Source of the DNA: Clostridiales bacterium UBA1770 | GTDB taxonomy: Bacteria; Bacillota; Clostridia; Oscillospirales; CAG-272 | Length of the DNA: 42,301 nt | Direction: 5' to 3' | Assembly: GCA_002315325.1 (NCBI GenBank) | Contig: DCGU01000091.1 | Location: forward strand, 1 to 42,301 | Shown: positions 1 to 8,740 of the stretch, in pieces | How positions within the stretch are numbered: the first letter of the stretch is position 1 | Layout of the letters: each line of letters starts with the position of its first letter | Notes under the pieces: model-generated | What the model was told of the DNA's origin: nothing | The model's input: only the letters and a program-made list of their open reading frames with translations | Databases searched by the model: none | Translations under genes and position numbers: made by a program

Positions 1-17
1 GCAGGATAGGGTTCGCA
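1..17. repeat. 17-bp repeat, copy 1 (window edge)
   Basis: This copy reads gcaggatagggttcgca and matches 16 of 17 bases with positions 1490-1506 in the same orientation. The two copies bracket the polyvalent-protein relic. A sequence ending exactly at a repeat is also what an assembly break would give. Confidence 0.6.
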
Positions 18-1461
18 TTCGAGCGCAGCGAGAATCACGAAGCGTAGCGGAGTTACCCCTTCCTCTCCGCCTTTTTGTTTTCAGCGTTTGATACAGACGA
101 TACGCCGCTCTTTTCCGTACGTATTTTGGTACAGTCACGTCATACTTCTCGCTCGACAAACCGTCGGCAACCTTGTCAACAATTGCCTTCGTTTCATCGT
201 AGGTGTATGCTTGCTTCTTTACGGAAAAACGGATATCGTCGGATGATGTCGGGGATTTATTTTCAATGAGCTTTATTTGTTCAGGGTAGAATGCAATATA
301 CTCGTCACCATTATTTACGCCATCATACCCTTCACTGATTAATAATTCCCTTGCTTTAATTCCGGCATTATCTTCTGCTCGGAATCTCTTTAACGCATTA
401 AAGCCGGTAGTAAAATCAGCAGGATTTATAATATTCAGGTAATACGCCTTTGCTTTTGTTCCGTATCCTAACGCATCGTTCTTGTCAGGCGAGAAAAACA
501 TTCCCTGAATATCCATATCGGGTCTGCCTTTACTTACGTCAAACACTGTGAAATCGGAATCTGTTCCATGATACACAACCAGCAAATTTCCTTCATCATC
601 TACAACCTTTGACTTTTTGAAGTAATCGTATTGTGCGTCAGTAACTGTGTTTCCTTCAGAGTTTATGCGTTTGATTGAGTATCTGGTCCCACTATCTCCA
701 GTGCTTTCTTTATTATTTGTGTTTCCGTCGGATGCGGATTTTCCTTGAACCAGTCCACCATCTTGTCCGTTTTCGATACGTCCTCGTTCATCATTGAGTA
801 AACTGCCATCCCAAGTTCCATTCGCATCCCCGTAGCTTTCAATACTCTTATAAATGCCTTCATCTTTTCTGTCATTTTCCCATTCCTCCGCAAATTTCGC
901 ACCTTCTTGATAATACGAAAAGGCACCCAATTCAATCATAGAATCTTCTGTCTTTTCAACAGCAACCCATTTGTCTCTATATCCATCATAGAAAACGCGT
1001 GTGTCACCGACTTGCGTTCCGCCAGAACGAGCCCAAATCATCGCATTTGTTGCAAAATCGTTATAATACGATTTCTTTCTTGAATACTTAGTATCATTGT
1101 ACTGCCCAGCAACCGCTTTGTCAATATCCTCGTCATCCCCTGCCATCGGCACGAAATCAATGCCTTCGCTCGTCATCGCGTCTTCAAACGCAGCCGCATA
1201 TTCCAGCATCAATTTGTATTCCGATTTGGCAGCACCCGTCAACTGCTTCAACTTGATCGCATCGCATAAAGCATTGTACGCCTTGACCACAAGCCCGGAA
1301 TTGTTTCTCGTCAGTACGCGCATGGCTTCCTCGTTGCCGAGGATGTTTTCCGAAAACGCCGCACCCGTCTCGTCCACAATCTTTGCCTGCCGCGCGTCAC
1401 TTGTACCATTCTCAAACGCCTTCTTGGCGGCATCCCATTCGTCCTGCGTCACGTCACAGTT
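1..1461 (-). pseudogene. Truncated phage/ICE polyvalent protein with C-terminal ART-PolyVal domain
   Basis: Reading the minus strand leftwards, one frame stays open from an in-frame TAA at 1462-1464 to the left edge of the window, about 487 codons. The first in-frame ATG is at 1321-1323, but protein-like sequence continues upstream of it, so the 5' end is missing. The later part carries VVYHGT, then GMFFSP, then YLNIINP, EGYDGVNNGDEYIAFYPEQI and DDIRFS. This is the usual C-terminal string of ADP-ribosyltransferase-like domains in phage and conjugative-element polyvalent proteins. The upstream part (NDRKDEG to GTRYS) resembles the low-complexity linkers of those proteins. The last 20 or so codons (1-66) look like a repeat or noncoding sequence rather than protein. 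Base composition is visibly A+T-richer than the rest. It is a relic or element end, not a working chromosomal gene. The ART-PolyVal label rests on motif memory. Confidence 0.7.
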
Positions 1462-1489
1462 TTACAATACGGCAGCATTCCCCGTGTCA

Positions 1490-1506
1490 GCAGGATAGGG
1501 TTTGCA
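1490..1506. repeat. 17-bp repeat, copy 2
   Basis: This copy reads gcaggatagggtttgca and differs from copy 1 at one base. It lies just outside the 5' end of the relic frame, between it and the merR promoter. It may mark the end of an inserted element. Confidence 0.6.
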
Positions 1507-1572
1507 AATGACGCTGCGCTTACGGCATGAGCGCAGTACAATCATCTCTTCTTCTCTTTTTCCAAAAAAGTA

Positions 1573-1603
1573 TTGACCCTGACGTAACGTCATAGTGTAT
1601 AAT
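1573..1603 (+). promoter_or_regulatory. MerR-type promoter with 19-bp spacer and central operator
   Basis: The -35 TTGACC (1573-1578) and -10 TATAAT (1598-1603) are 19 bp apart, the over-long spacing typical of MerR-controlled promoters. The spacer contains a perfect inverted repeat, TGACGT-A-ACGTCA (1580-1592). The regulator encoded immediately downstream is the obvious ligand, so autoregulation is inferred. Confidence 0.85.
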
Positions 1604-1627
1604 AGAGTCAGCGAGGTGAGATAAACC

Positions 1628-2347
1628 ATGAAAACCGTACACGAAGTCAGTGAGATTTCCGGTGTGAGCGTGCGTGCCTTGCACCACTACGATGCCATCG
1701 GCTTGTTGAAACCGACAAAAGTGACCGAGGCGGGTTATCGGCTCTATGACGAAGCGGCGCTGTGCAGATTGCAAACGATATTGCTGTTCAAAGAACTGGG
1801 CTTTTCCCTATCCGATATCGCACTGATTCTTGACAGCCCGCAGTTCGACCGGAACGCAGCGCTTGCAGAGCACGTTGCAATGCTGAAATTACAAAGAGCG
1901 CACGTTGACGGCCTGATTGCGCAGGCACAAAAAATGATGAGAGGTGAGCGTGCCGATTTTGCGGCATTCGACAACAGCAACATGGAAAAATACGCAGAAG
2001 AAGTTAAAGCGAAATGGGGCAAAACCGACGCTTATCGTGAGTCCCTGGAAAAAACGAAAAACCAAACCGAGGCAGACAAAAAGAGCATGGCCGACGGCTT
2101 AATGGCGCAATTTGTTCAGTTCGGTGCTTTGAAGGATCTTTCTCCCGCTTCTGTGCAGGCACAGGAGGCGGTAAAAGCATTGCAAACGTATATCACGGAC
2201 CATTTTTATACGTGTACAAAGGAAATTCTGGCCTGTCTTGGCGAGACGTACGTTGCGGATGAACGGTTTCGTGCAAACATCGATACTGCCGGCGGCGAAG
2301 GCACTGCCGCATTTGTCGCAAAGGCTATCCAAACATACTGTAAATAA
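1628..2347 (+). CDS. MerR-family regulator, TipAL type (HTH + TipAS ligand domain)
   Basis: 239 aa. The N-terminal MerR winged helix-turn-helix (about residues 1-70) shows VHEVSEISGVSVRALHHYD followed by GLLKPTKVTEAGYRLYD. A dimerisation helix follows, then a TipAS-like domain (about 115-239) ending FVAKAIQTYCK. TipAL proteins sense peptide antibiotics or other ligands through TipAS and activate promoters with long spacers by untwisting the DNA. The start has a GAGGTGAG ribosome site at 1613-1620. The gene is followed by a strong terminator and appears monocistronic. Its only evident target is its own promoter; the ligand cannot be read from sequence. Confidence 0.9.
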   Translation: MKTVHEVSEISGVSVRALHHYDAIGLLKPTKVTEAGYRLYDEAALCRLQTILLFKELGFSLSDIALILDSPQFDRNAALAEHVAMLKLQRAHVDGLIAQAQKMMRGERADFAAFDNSNMEKYAEEVKAKWGKTDAYRESLEKTKNQTEADKKSMADGLMAQFVQFGALKDLSPASVQAQEAVKALQTYITDHFYTCTKEILACLGETYVADERFRANIDTAGGEGTAAFVAKAIQTYCK

Positions 2348-2352
2348 AGATT

Positions 2353-2381
2353 GGCGGGCACCGTAACGTGCCCGCCGTTTT
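2353..2381 (+). terminator. Intrinsic terminator of the MerR gene
   Basis: Perfect 9-bp stem GGCGGGCAC (2353-2361) / GTGCCCGCC (2368-2376) with a 6-nt loop, followed by GTTTTT. It starts 6 nt after the merR stop codon. Confidence 0.9.
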
Positions 2382-2390
2382 TGTAACAGA

Positions 2391-2434
2391 AAACTGCCGT
2401 CCATACGCAATGATACGCGTTTGGGCGGCAGTTT
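2391..2434 (-). terminator. Inverted repeat, probable terminator of the AGCS symporter gene
   Basis: Arms 2391-2402 (aaactgccgtcc) and 2423-2434 (gggcggcagttt) pair at 11 of 12 positions across a 20-nt loop. The repeat lies 12 nt beyond the minus-strand stop at 2446, between two convergent genes. The T tract on the minus strand is short, so efficiency is uncertain. Confidence 0.5.
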
Positions 2435-2445
2435 ATTTGAAAGTT

Positions 2446-3843
2446 TTATTTCAATTCTTTTTTGGCGGCAAAATAGGCTTTCAATTCCTTGGCGACTACG
2501 CCCGAGAGCAGGAACAAAGCAATCAGGTTGGGGATGACCATCAACCCGTTGAAAGTATCAGCAAGGCCCCAAATTAAACCGAGGTCTGTGGTGGCGCCCA
2601 AAATGGCGACAGCAGAATAAATGACCAGGAAGGGTTTGTTCAGCTTGGAACCAAACAGGAATTCCACGCAGCGTGCGCCGTACAATCCCCAGCCGAGTGT
2701 GGTGGAGAAAGCAAAGCAGCACATAGCCACAGCGGTCAATACCGTAACCCAGCTGCCATAGGAAGCGACAAAACCGGAAATCGTCAATTCGGCACCGGCT
2801 GCAGCACCGTAGTTGACGGTGACACCGCTGGTTAAAATAACCAATGCGGTCATGGTGCAGATGACGATGGTATCCATAAACACTTCGAAAATACCAAAGA
2901 AACCCTGCTGAACGGGACTGTCGGTATCTGCAGCGGCATGGGCGATGGAACCGGTACCGAGACCTGCTTCATTGGAGAAAATACCGCGGGAAACGCCCTT
3001 CTTGACACTCATGAACATGCTGCCCACGATACCACCGGTTACCGCAGCAGGATTAAAGGCAGATTTGAAGATGGCAGCGAATGCGGTGGGAACAGCCTTG
3101 ATATTGATAAAGATAACGCCAAGAGATAATACGATAAACAACAACGCCATACACGGAATCAGGCGTTCGGTTACACGACCGATGCGTTTCAAACCACCGA
3201 GCAGAATGAGCAGCAGCAAAACCATAATGACCACGCCGAGCACAATACGCAAAATCATGGCGGTGCTATCGGACATGGTAACAAAGGAACCGACAGCGGA
3301 TTCCACAGCGGTAACAATGGTGTTTACCTGCGTCGCGTTACCGGTGCCGAACACGGCGAAAATACCGAATGCGGCATATAAATATGCCAGGAAATGCCAT
3401 TTTTTAGATAATCCGTTGCGGATAAAGTACATGGGGCCGCCGACCCAGTCGCCCTTGTCATTCTTCTGGCGGAAGCGCAAAGCCAAAACAACTTCGGCAA
3501 ACTTGGTACCCATACCCAGCAGGGCGGACATCCACATCCAGAACACGGCACCGGGACCGCCGATGGCGATGGCACCGGCCACACCGGCAATATTACCCGT
3601 GCCGACCGTTGCGGACAATGCGGTACATACGGCCTGGAACGGTGTAACGGCACCGTCTGTCGCGTCTGTCTTTTGGAACATACGCCCGAGTGTCATTTTC
3701 ATAGAAAGACCGAATTTTCGAATCTGAACACAACGAGTGCGGAAAGCCAGCAACAAGCCGACCACCACGATACAAATCATGGCGGGAACGCCCCATACAA
3801 AATTATTGACGGCGTCGTTCACGCGCGTAATCCACTCTACCAT
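2446..3843 (-). CDS. AGCS-family alanine/glycine:cation symporter
   Basis: 465 aa polytopic membrane protein that imports alanine or glycine with Na+ (or H+). Family signatures are clear: GTGNIAGVAGAIAIGGPGA in the first third and SNEAGLGTGSIAHAAADTDS in the second half, with hydrophobic helices throughout. An upstream in-frame ATG at 3888 would add 15 residues, but the ATG at 3841-3843 is preceded by AGGGGG at good spacing and begins MVEWITRVNDAVN, the usual AGCS N-terminus, so the shorter form is chosen. A consensus promoter lies about 190 nt upstream, leaving a long leader. Substrate choice between Ala and Gly is not decided by sequence. Confidence 0.93.
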   Translation of the reverse strand: MVEWITRVNDAVNNFVWGVPAMICIVVVGLLLAFRTRCVQIRKFGLSMKMTLGRMFQKTDATDGAVTPFQAVCTALSATVGTGNIAGVAGAIAIGGPGAVFWMWMSALLGMGTKFAEVVLALRFRQKNDKGDWVGGPMYFIRNGLSKKWHFLAYLYAAFGIFAVFGTGNATQVNTIVTAVESAVGSFVTMSDSTAMILRIVLGVVIMVLLLLILLGGLKRIGRVTERLIPCMALLFIVLSLGVIFINIKAVPTAFAAIFKSAFNPAAVTGGIVGSMFMSVKKGVSRGIFSNEAGLGTGSIAHAAADTDSPVQQGFFGIFEVFMDTIVICTMTALVILTSGVTVNYGAAAGAELTISGFVASYGSWVTVLTAVAMCCFAFSTTLGWGLYGARCVEFLFGSKLNKPFLVIYSAVAILGATTDLGLIWGLADTFNGLMVIPNLIALFLLSGVVAKELKAYFAAKKELK

Positions 3844-4025
3844 AGTGAACCCCCTAAAAAATAAATTGGCAAGCGGCAGTGTCGTCATGACAGCACAACA
3901 ACGTTTATCACGTTGGTGTTGAGGATGAAAAAATTACAGCACTGTAACTTGCCGTTGGGCGCACGGGCCCCGAACAAAACCATATGAAAACGTATCAACG
4001 GTTTTTATCATTATAATCAATGAAT
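3844..4025 (-). promoter_or_regulatory. Structured 5' leader of the symporter mRNA
   Basis: About 180 nt separate the predicted transcription start from the ATG. On the minus strand the leader contains TTACAG-TG-CTGTAA (3934-3947) followed directly by six T, a weak terminator-like hairpin. Closer to the start is an imperfect CACCAACGT / ACGTTGTTGTG hairpin. No glycine-riboswitch core was recognised. It may be an attenuator or simply a structured UTR. Confidence 0.4.
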
Positions 4026-4031
4026 AAATAA

Positions 4032-4060
4032 ATTATATAAAAAATCAAGTCGACTGTCAA
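4032..4060 (-). promoter_or_regulatory. Sigma-A promoter of the symporter gene
   Basis: On the minus strand TTGACA (4055-4060) and TATAAT (4032-4037) are separated by exactly 17 bp, a perfect vegetative consensus. Confidence 0.85.
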
Positions 4061-4185
4061 TGTTTTTTAATAAGAACGAAGCAATTCCGTATTAATTTCG
4101 GTGACAGAGAGCGGTTGCAATTTCCGTACGTTGTCCGCCGACACGTCAACCTAACACAAACGTACGGCGTCTGTGCCGAAAACGA

Positions 4186-4214
4186 TTGATTTCTGCCTTT
4201 ATTCATGCTATGAT
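4186..4214 (+). promoter_or_regulatory. Sigma-A-type promoter of the compact GH106-like gene
   Basis: TTGATT (4186-4191), 17-bp spacer, TATGAT (4209-4214), placed 38 bp before the ATG at 4253. AGAGGAG at 4237-4243 is the ribosome site. Confidence 0.65.
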
Positions 4215-4252
4215 ATGGAAGAAAAAACAAGTTAACAGAGGAGCGGCGTGCG

Positions 4253-6403
4253 ATGCGACAAGAAACAAACGAAACGTTACACTCTTTTTTAACAGGTGAA
4301 GCACCTTTTACGCAGGCACAGTTTGCCCAAGTTCCCTCTTGCTTTGCCACCACGTACGGCTGGGTTTGGGACACTGTCATCACCAAGGACGGAATCCGTG
4401 ATAAAATCGATACGATGGTCAAAAACGGCATTCGTGCCTTCTATATTTTACCGGAACCGACGGAGTTTCGTCCCGCAACCATGGTGACGCGCCTGTCACC
4501 GCCGTATTTATCCCCCGATTTCTTCGCATTGGTCCGCTTCGCCGTTTCGTATGCCGAATCGCTTGGAATGTATTGCTGGATGTACGACGAGGGCGGCTGG
4601 CCGTCCGGCAGCGCCTGTGGGCGGGTACGTGCGGATTGGCACAGCCCGACGCAAACGGCCGCATTTATTGAAAGTACGCACGTCCCCTTCGCCGTTGCCC
4701 TGCAGGGATGCCGCCCGGGGCTGATGTTTACGGACGAGCCCTGTAAACGAAACGGGGAGAAAACCGGCGACGACGCTGCGGATGCCTTTTCCGCAGCGCT
4801 TACACAAATTGCGGATTTCTGCCACAAACAGGGGTGGCTGCTGGGCGGCCACCTGGATAAAGACAATAAGAGTACGAACGGACGGACGCACGGTTACGGT
4901 TCTGCCCTGCAATGTCTGCAGGCCATGGACGTGCCCGGTGTGGACGCTATCGGCTGGCAAATCGCTTCGGATGCAACCGCAGCATCCGGCTGGGAGGGCG
5001 ACATGCCCTTCTTCCCCCGTATGGCTTCCTCCGCCGCGGCACAAACCGGTCACGCACTGGCCCTGACGGAAACGTTCGGTGCCTACGGCAATGCCGTATC
5101 CCCCAATGAAATGCGTTGGATTCTCGGTGCCCAAATCGTACGCGGCATTAACGTCCTCAATTATCTGTCAATGCCCTACGACCTGCAGGATTGGTTCCCC
5201 TGCCACGAACGAAGTTTTTTTGCCCCCGAGATGCCCGGCTTTTCGCATCTGCACGCCGTCACGGAAGAAACGGAACGTGCCGCTTATTTTATGGCGCACG
5301 GCAATCCGACCACCGACACGGCGCTCCTGTTCCCGCAAACCGAGTTGTGGCAGGACGGAGAGGCGGCGCAGGCGGTGCTCCACGCTTTTTGTGAAATAGG
5401 CAGTGACCTGGAAAATCAAGGTATTGATTTTGATATCGTGGATGAAAGAACGCTGGCACGCGGCACTGCGGCAAACGGCGTGATAACCATCGGGCTTGCA
5501 AAATATCGGCAAATTGTCGTGCCGCAGGGTGCAACACTAAAACCCAAAACACAGGAAATCATTGCAAACCTATTCGGGGACAGCCTGCCCGTTGTCCGCA
5601 CGAACACCCCCATGCTGTGGCACAAATGCCGCCGTGACGGTGCGGGACAATTATACGTGTGTTTGTTCAACCGCGACGTAAAAACGCAGCAGAGCGTTAT
5701 TACCGTGGATACAAACTTGCCGCTGTACCGCATGGATCCCCAAACAGGAAGAGCTTCTCCCTTTGTCAACGGCAGTACCGTGACGATGCAATCCGGCGAA
5801 CTGCTGTTGTTATGGGCAACCGATGCATTTGTGGAAACAGCGCCGTGCTTCATCGTCACGGGCGTTATTACGGCAGAAAAAATCGGTATGCAAAAGAAAA
5901 CGCAGCTGGTGCTTGACGCCGGTGGGGCACGTTTGCAGCCGTGTGAAGAGCCCCTGCGGCCTATGGCTGATTTTGCATCGGCATACGGCCCTGCATTCTC
6001 GGGTGAGGTCGCTTATCATTATTCATTTACAGTTGCGCAAGACGGTCCCGTACGTCTTTCCGTAAAAGACGTTGCCGACAGTGCCGAGGTCAAACTGAAC
6101 GGGCAGATTATCGGCTATTTCACCACGGCACCATATTCGTTGATTGCCGAAGCGGTATGCGGGGAAAACACCGTAACGCTGACCGTTGCCAATCCGGCCG
6201 CCAACGCTTTCGTTCACACGGATATGACGCAATGGTTCACTCCGGCGCAAATCGGTCCCTACCACGAAATACAGCGCGGCTTTGAACGGTTGCATTGCCG
6301 CGGCGGTTTACATGGACCGTTGACCGTAAGCACTTTAAAACAGGCCGGCCCTGATTTTTCGCACGATGCGCACTCACGTACGACAACCGACACTGACGAA
6401 TAA
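4253..6403 (+). CDS. GH106-like glycoside hydrolase (alpha-L-rhamnosidase-type), compact form
   Basis: 716 aa, no signal peptide, so probably cytoplasmic. The N-terminal TIM-barrel part has CWMYDEGGWPSGSACGRV (about 108-124), FTDEP with D161/E162, and LTETFGAYG with E273 followed by the NEMRWILGAQIVRGIN helix. These match the GH106-like (PF17132) pattern in which acidic residues at these points do catalysis. The C-terminus (about 600-705) is a GH2-type sugar-binding jelly roll (VKLNGQIIGYFTTAPY, GENTVTLTVANP). Compared with the 871-aa relative at 38125 it lacks roughly 85 residues between the DEGGWPSG and FTDEP motifs. It has its own promoter and is the only plus-strand enzyme in this part. 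Substrate is inferred from family only; GH106-like proteins are diverse. Confidence 0.75.
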   Translation: MRQETNETLHSFLTGEAPFTQAQFAQVPSCFATTYGWVWDTVITKDGIRDKIDTMVKNGIRAFYILPEPTEFRPATMVTRLSPPYLSPDFFALVRFAVSYAESLGMYCWMYDEGGWPSGSACGRVRADWHSPTQTAAFIESTHVPFAVALQGCRPGLMFTDEPCKRNGEKTGDDAADAFSAALTQIADFCHKQGWLLGGHLDKDNKSTNGRTHGYGSALQCLQAMDVPGVDAIGWQIASDATAASGWEGDMPFFPRMASSAAAQTGHALALTETFGAYGNAVSPNEMRWILGAQIVRGINVLNYLSMPYDLQDWFPCHERSFFAPEMPGFSHLHAVTEETERAAYFMAHGNPTTDTALLFPQTELWQDGEAAQAVLHAFCEIGSDLENQGIDFDIVDERTLARGTAANGVITIGLAKYRQIVVPQGATLKPKTQEIIANLFGDSLPVVRTNTPMLWHKCRRDGAGQLYVCLFNRDVKTQQSVITVDTNLPLYRMDPQTGRASPFVNGSTVTMQSGELLLLWATDAFVETAPCFIVTGVITAEKIGMQKKTQLVLDAGGARLQPCEEPLRPMADFASAYGPAFSGEVAYHYSFTVAQDGPVRLSVKDVADSAEVKLNGQIIGYFTTAPYSLIAEAVCGENTVTLTVANPAANAFVHTDMTQWFTPAQIGPYHEIQRGFERLHCRGGLHGPLTVSTLKQAGPDFSHDAHSRTTTDTDE

Positions 6404-6422
6404 TCACATAATACGGCATAAT

Positions 6423-6480
6423 AAAACAGCCGCGCTTTTTGCAGGAAATTGTCATTTCCCGCAAGAAATGCGGCTGTTTT
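6423..6480. terminator. Bidirectional terminator between convergent glycosidase genes
   Basis: AAAACAGCCGC (6423-6433) pairs with GCGGCTGTTTT (6470-6480), with a second inner stem GCAGGAAAT / ATTTCCCGC. A-run before and T-run after make it usable in both directions. It serves the genes ending at 6403 (+) and 6530 (-). Confidence 0.85.
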
Positions 6481-6529
6481 TATTTTTATTCAGATTTCAA
6501 CTTTCAACGTTATTTCGCTATTGACTGTA

Positions 6530-8509
6530 TTACAGCAGGGCGTCGTCACACAGCAGCAAGCCGCTGCGGTATGCCGGCAATGCGGGGGTATGCACCAAAT
6601 ACCGTCCCCATGCCGCGTCAAATTTATAGGCGCACTTTGTCTGTCTGCCGTCCGGCGTCATCCATACAAAAGACAGGCTTGCGGGGTTCAGTACTTCAAA
6701 CGTCAGTTCCTCGGTATCGCCGATGCTGATGCTGTGCATAAAGACGCCGGTGCACTGCCCTGCAGCGTTCTTTCGAGGAATGACAACTGCCTGCTCGGCC
6801 GACAAAAGGCGTGCGGCAAAACCGCCGACCAATGCGTCCGCCAAATTCAGCAAAAATGCGCGGCGTCCCGAACTCATCATAATACGGTAGAGCTGGTTGC
6901 CGAAAATGCCCCAGGTACCGCCCTCCTTGGTTTTGAGTAAAGCGACCGTCGTATCATTGCCGTACGCTGCCAGCGGCACGAATTTATCGGTCCCGGCGGC
7001 ATCCGATGACGGGACAAGCACGTGCTGCCCGCACGGCGTACCGAAATAGTTGGCGTGTCCCTGCGAGAGTCCCTGCGTGATGGGATGCGGCAGATAGGTG
7101 TCGTCCGCTGACATACCGCGCGCGACTGCCTGTGCGGGGAAGCTATCGCCAAAGCCGCGTGCCGCCAGTGCCTGCAGCACGCTTCCGTCGGCCAATACGT
7201 TTTTACCGAGCAGTTCCCGGATTTGTTCATCCGACAAAAAGCGTATCATATCCGTATGCAATAAATAGGCACCGTCGTCCTCATAGGAAATCGGGAGACC
7301 GACCTGCCACAACTCGCGCCCCGCATCCGTGGGCAGACAGGCCCAGAAAAACGAGTTTCTTTTGCCCGTTTCAACGTCGGCGACACCGGCCTCATCGGTC
7401 AAAAGATGAGCATAGGCGTCCTCATACAGCACCGGATGGATGCCGGACAGCTTACTGTTTTTGTTCCATTGTACCAACTTTTCAAAATAGGGGTGCTCGG
7501 CTGCCAATGCTTTGAAATATCGTTTTTCAAAGGATACGGGTTCACCGCATTCACCGATCATATGGTAAGACGTACCATTACAGCCGAAAGCCAAATCGAT
7601 TTCGGACTCCATCATGGTGCCGCGCACGGATTTACCCATACTGGTATAATCGTTATTTTCAATTTCGGGACGGCGCGTCGTCACGTAGGGCGGCAATTGA
7701 CTGTTTTGGTATTGGATGGTTAGAAGTTTGGAGAGCACGTCACGGGGACGTTCGTCGGTATAGTTACCGGCACCGGAACGGGCAATCACGTCCCTGCCGC
7801 TGACACGATGCAAAGCTTCCCAAATATGGGTATGGTTACCGCCGTGGAAGCCGCCGAGAAAGACGTTTTCGTATCCCATGCGCGACTCGGGAGAGACTGC
7901 TTTCACTTCGCCTGCGATAAAGCCCGCATAATCGGCCAAACCCTCGCGGTCAAACTCCATATATTGGCGGTGGAAATCCCCATCCGTGAGAAAACGGCGG
8001 CGAATTTCATCCCGTGAGAGTGCATACCCGTAACGCTCGTTGAACAACCCGATACATACGTCGCAAAAGCAGCCGAAACTGAGGGCACCGTGCAGTTCCA
8101 GGCGGGTATCGTCGTCAATCATGACGGCGTACGGCTGATATTTGGCATAGCGGGTAATGACCTTATGCTGGTACGCCCGCAGGTTTTCGCAACGGGGACA
8201 ATAGGTGCCATGAAACGATTTACCAAACATATCCATCATATTGCGGAATGATTCGGTAACGGGTGACTCGCCGGCACTGTCGGAGTGACCGAGGTTGGCA
8301 CCCATTTCAAACACGTACCGAATGCCGGCTTTTTTGAACCGTTCAATTGCGTGCGCAAAATTGACTTCCATTTCCGCATGCCGTTCTTCCGTATAGTATC
8401 CCCACAAACCGAGCCACGCCTCGTCACAGGCGCCCTTTAATTCCTGCAGAGCGTCGATTTCACTATCTATTTTCCCTTCCCAGGGCAAATTAAATCTGAT
8501 AACGTTCAT
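6530..8509 (-). CDS. TIM-barrel glycoside-hydrolase-like protein (beta-galactosidase-like)
   Basis: 659 aa, no signal peptide. The start at 8507-8509 (MNVIRFNLPWEG) has GGGAGGG just upstream. A longer reading to 8587 would put the start codon on the predicted -35 box, so it is rejected. The first 300 residues look like a GH-A-type barrel: MGANLGHSD, YCPRC (103-107), DDDTR (132-136) and GCFCDVC (146-152). Such spaced cysteines recur in uncharacterised bacterial beta-galactosidase-like enzymes and could bind zinc. The C-terminal half resembles the flavodoxin-like and beta-sandwich parts of those enzymes. Last gene of the minus-strand glycan island, with its own promoter. I cannot assign a GH family number; the glycosidase role is inferred from fold pattern and neighbours. 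Confidence 0.6.
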   Translation of the reverse strand: MNVIRFNLPWEGKIDSEIDALQELKGACDEAWLGLWGYYTEERHAEMEVNFAHAIERFKKAGIRYVFEMGANLGHSDSAGESPVTESFRNMMDMFGKSFHGTYCPRCENLRAYQHKVITRYAKYQPYAVMIDDDTRLELHGALSFGCFCDVCIGLFNERYGYALSRDEIRRRFLTDGDFHRQYMEFDREGLADYAGFIAGEVKAVSPESRMGYENVFLGGFHGGNHTHIWEALHRVSGRDVIARSGAGNYTDERPRDVLSKLLTIQYQNSQLPPYVTTRRPEIENNDYTSMGKSVRGTMMESEIDLAFGCNGTSYHMIGECGEPVSFEKRYFKALAAEHPYFEKLVQWNKNSKLSGIHPVLYEDAYAHLLTDEAGVADVETGKRNSFFWACLPTDAGRELWQVGLPISYEDDGAYLLHTDMIRFLSDEQIRELLGKNVLADGSVLQALAARGFGDSFPAQAVARGMSADDTYLPHPITQGLSQGHANYFGTPCGQHVLVPSSDAAGTDKFVPLAAYGNDTTVALLKTKEGGTWGIFGNQLYRIMMSSGRRAFLLNLADALVGGFAARLLSAEQAVVIPRKNAAGQCTGVFMHSISIGDTEELTFEVLNPASLSFVWMTPDGRQTKCAYKFDAAWGRYLVHTPALPAYRSGLLLCDDALL

Positions 8510-8558
8510 ATGCGCGTTCCCTCCCGCACTATTCAGCCTATTGGCTTTTGTCAGCATA

Positions 8559-8587
8559 ATCATACCACTATTAACTTTTGGAATCAA
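8559..8587 (-). promoter_or_regulatory. Promoter of the TIM-barrel gene
   Basis: Minus strand TTGATT (8582-8587), 17-bp spacer, TATGAT (8559-8564), about 50 nt before the chosen start codon. Confidence 0.65.
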
Positions 8588-8740
8588 CTCTTTTCGTTGC
8601 CTCTCATCTGCATTCGTGCGATTCTACCATCGGTTGGAAACGCGCCACGTCCGCCCCCAGCGGCATCGTTTGGGATGACCCGATTGAAGTGATGACGCCG
8701 AATGACCGCAGTCATTTGATGAACAACCCGCCACAGCGTC
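8588..8740 (+). other. Intergenic stretch with protein-like plus-strand relic
   Basis: Between a remnant gene and the promoter of its neighbour. One plus-strand frame (about 8620-8735) reads IGWKRATSAPSGIVWDD then PIEVMTPNDRSHLMNNPP, which looks like real protein sequence from a sialidase- or glycosidase-like enzyme, but it has no credible start, ribosome site or 3' part. The sequence CGGTTGGAA at 8631-8639 equals one arm of the palindrome at 23241-23259. No terminator is seen. Confidence 0.3.

Noticed and set aside
3844..4060. Glycine riboswitch before the AGCS symporter
   Set aside because: The conserved aptamer core strings were not found. Only simple hairpins are visible.
8510..8587. N-terminal extension of the TIM-barrel protein to ATG 8587
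   Set aside because: The extension lies over the -35 and -10 boxes of its own promoter, and the ribosome site supports 8509.
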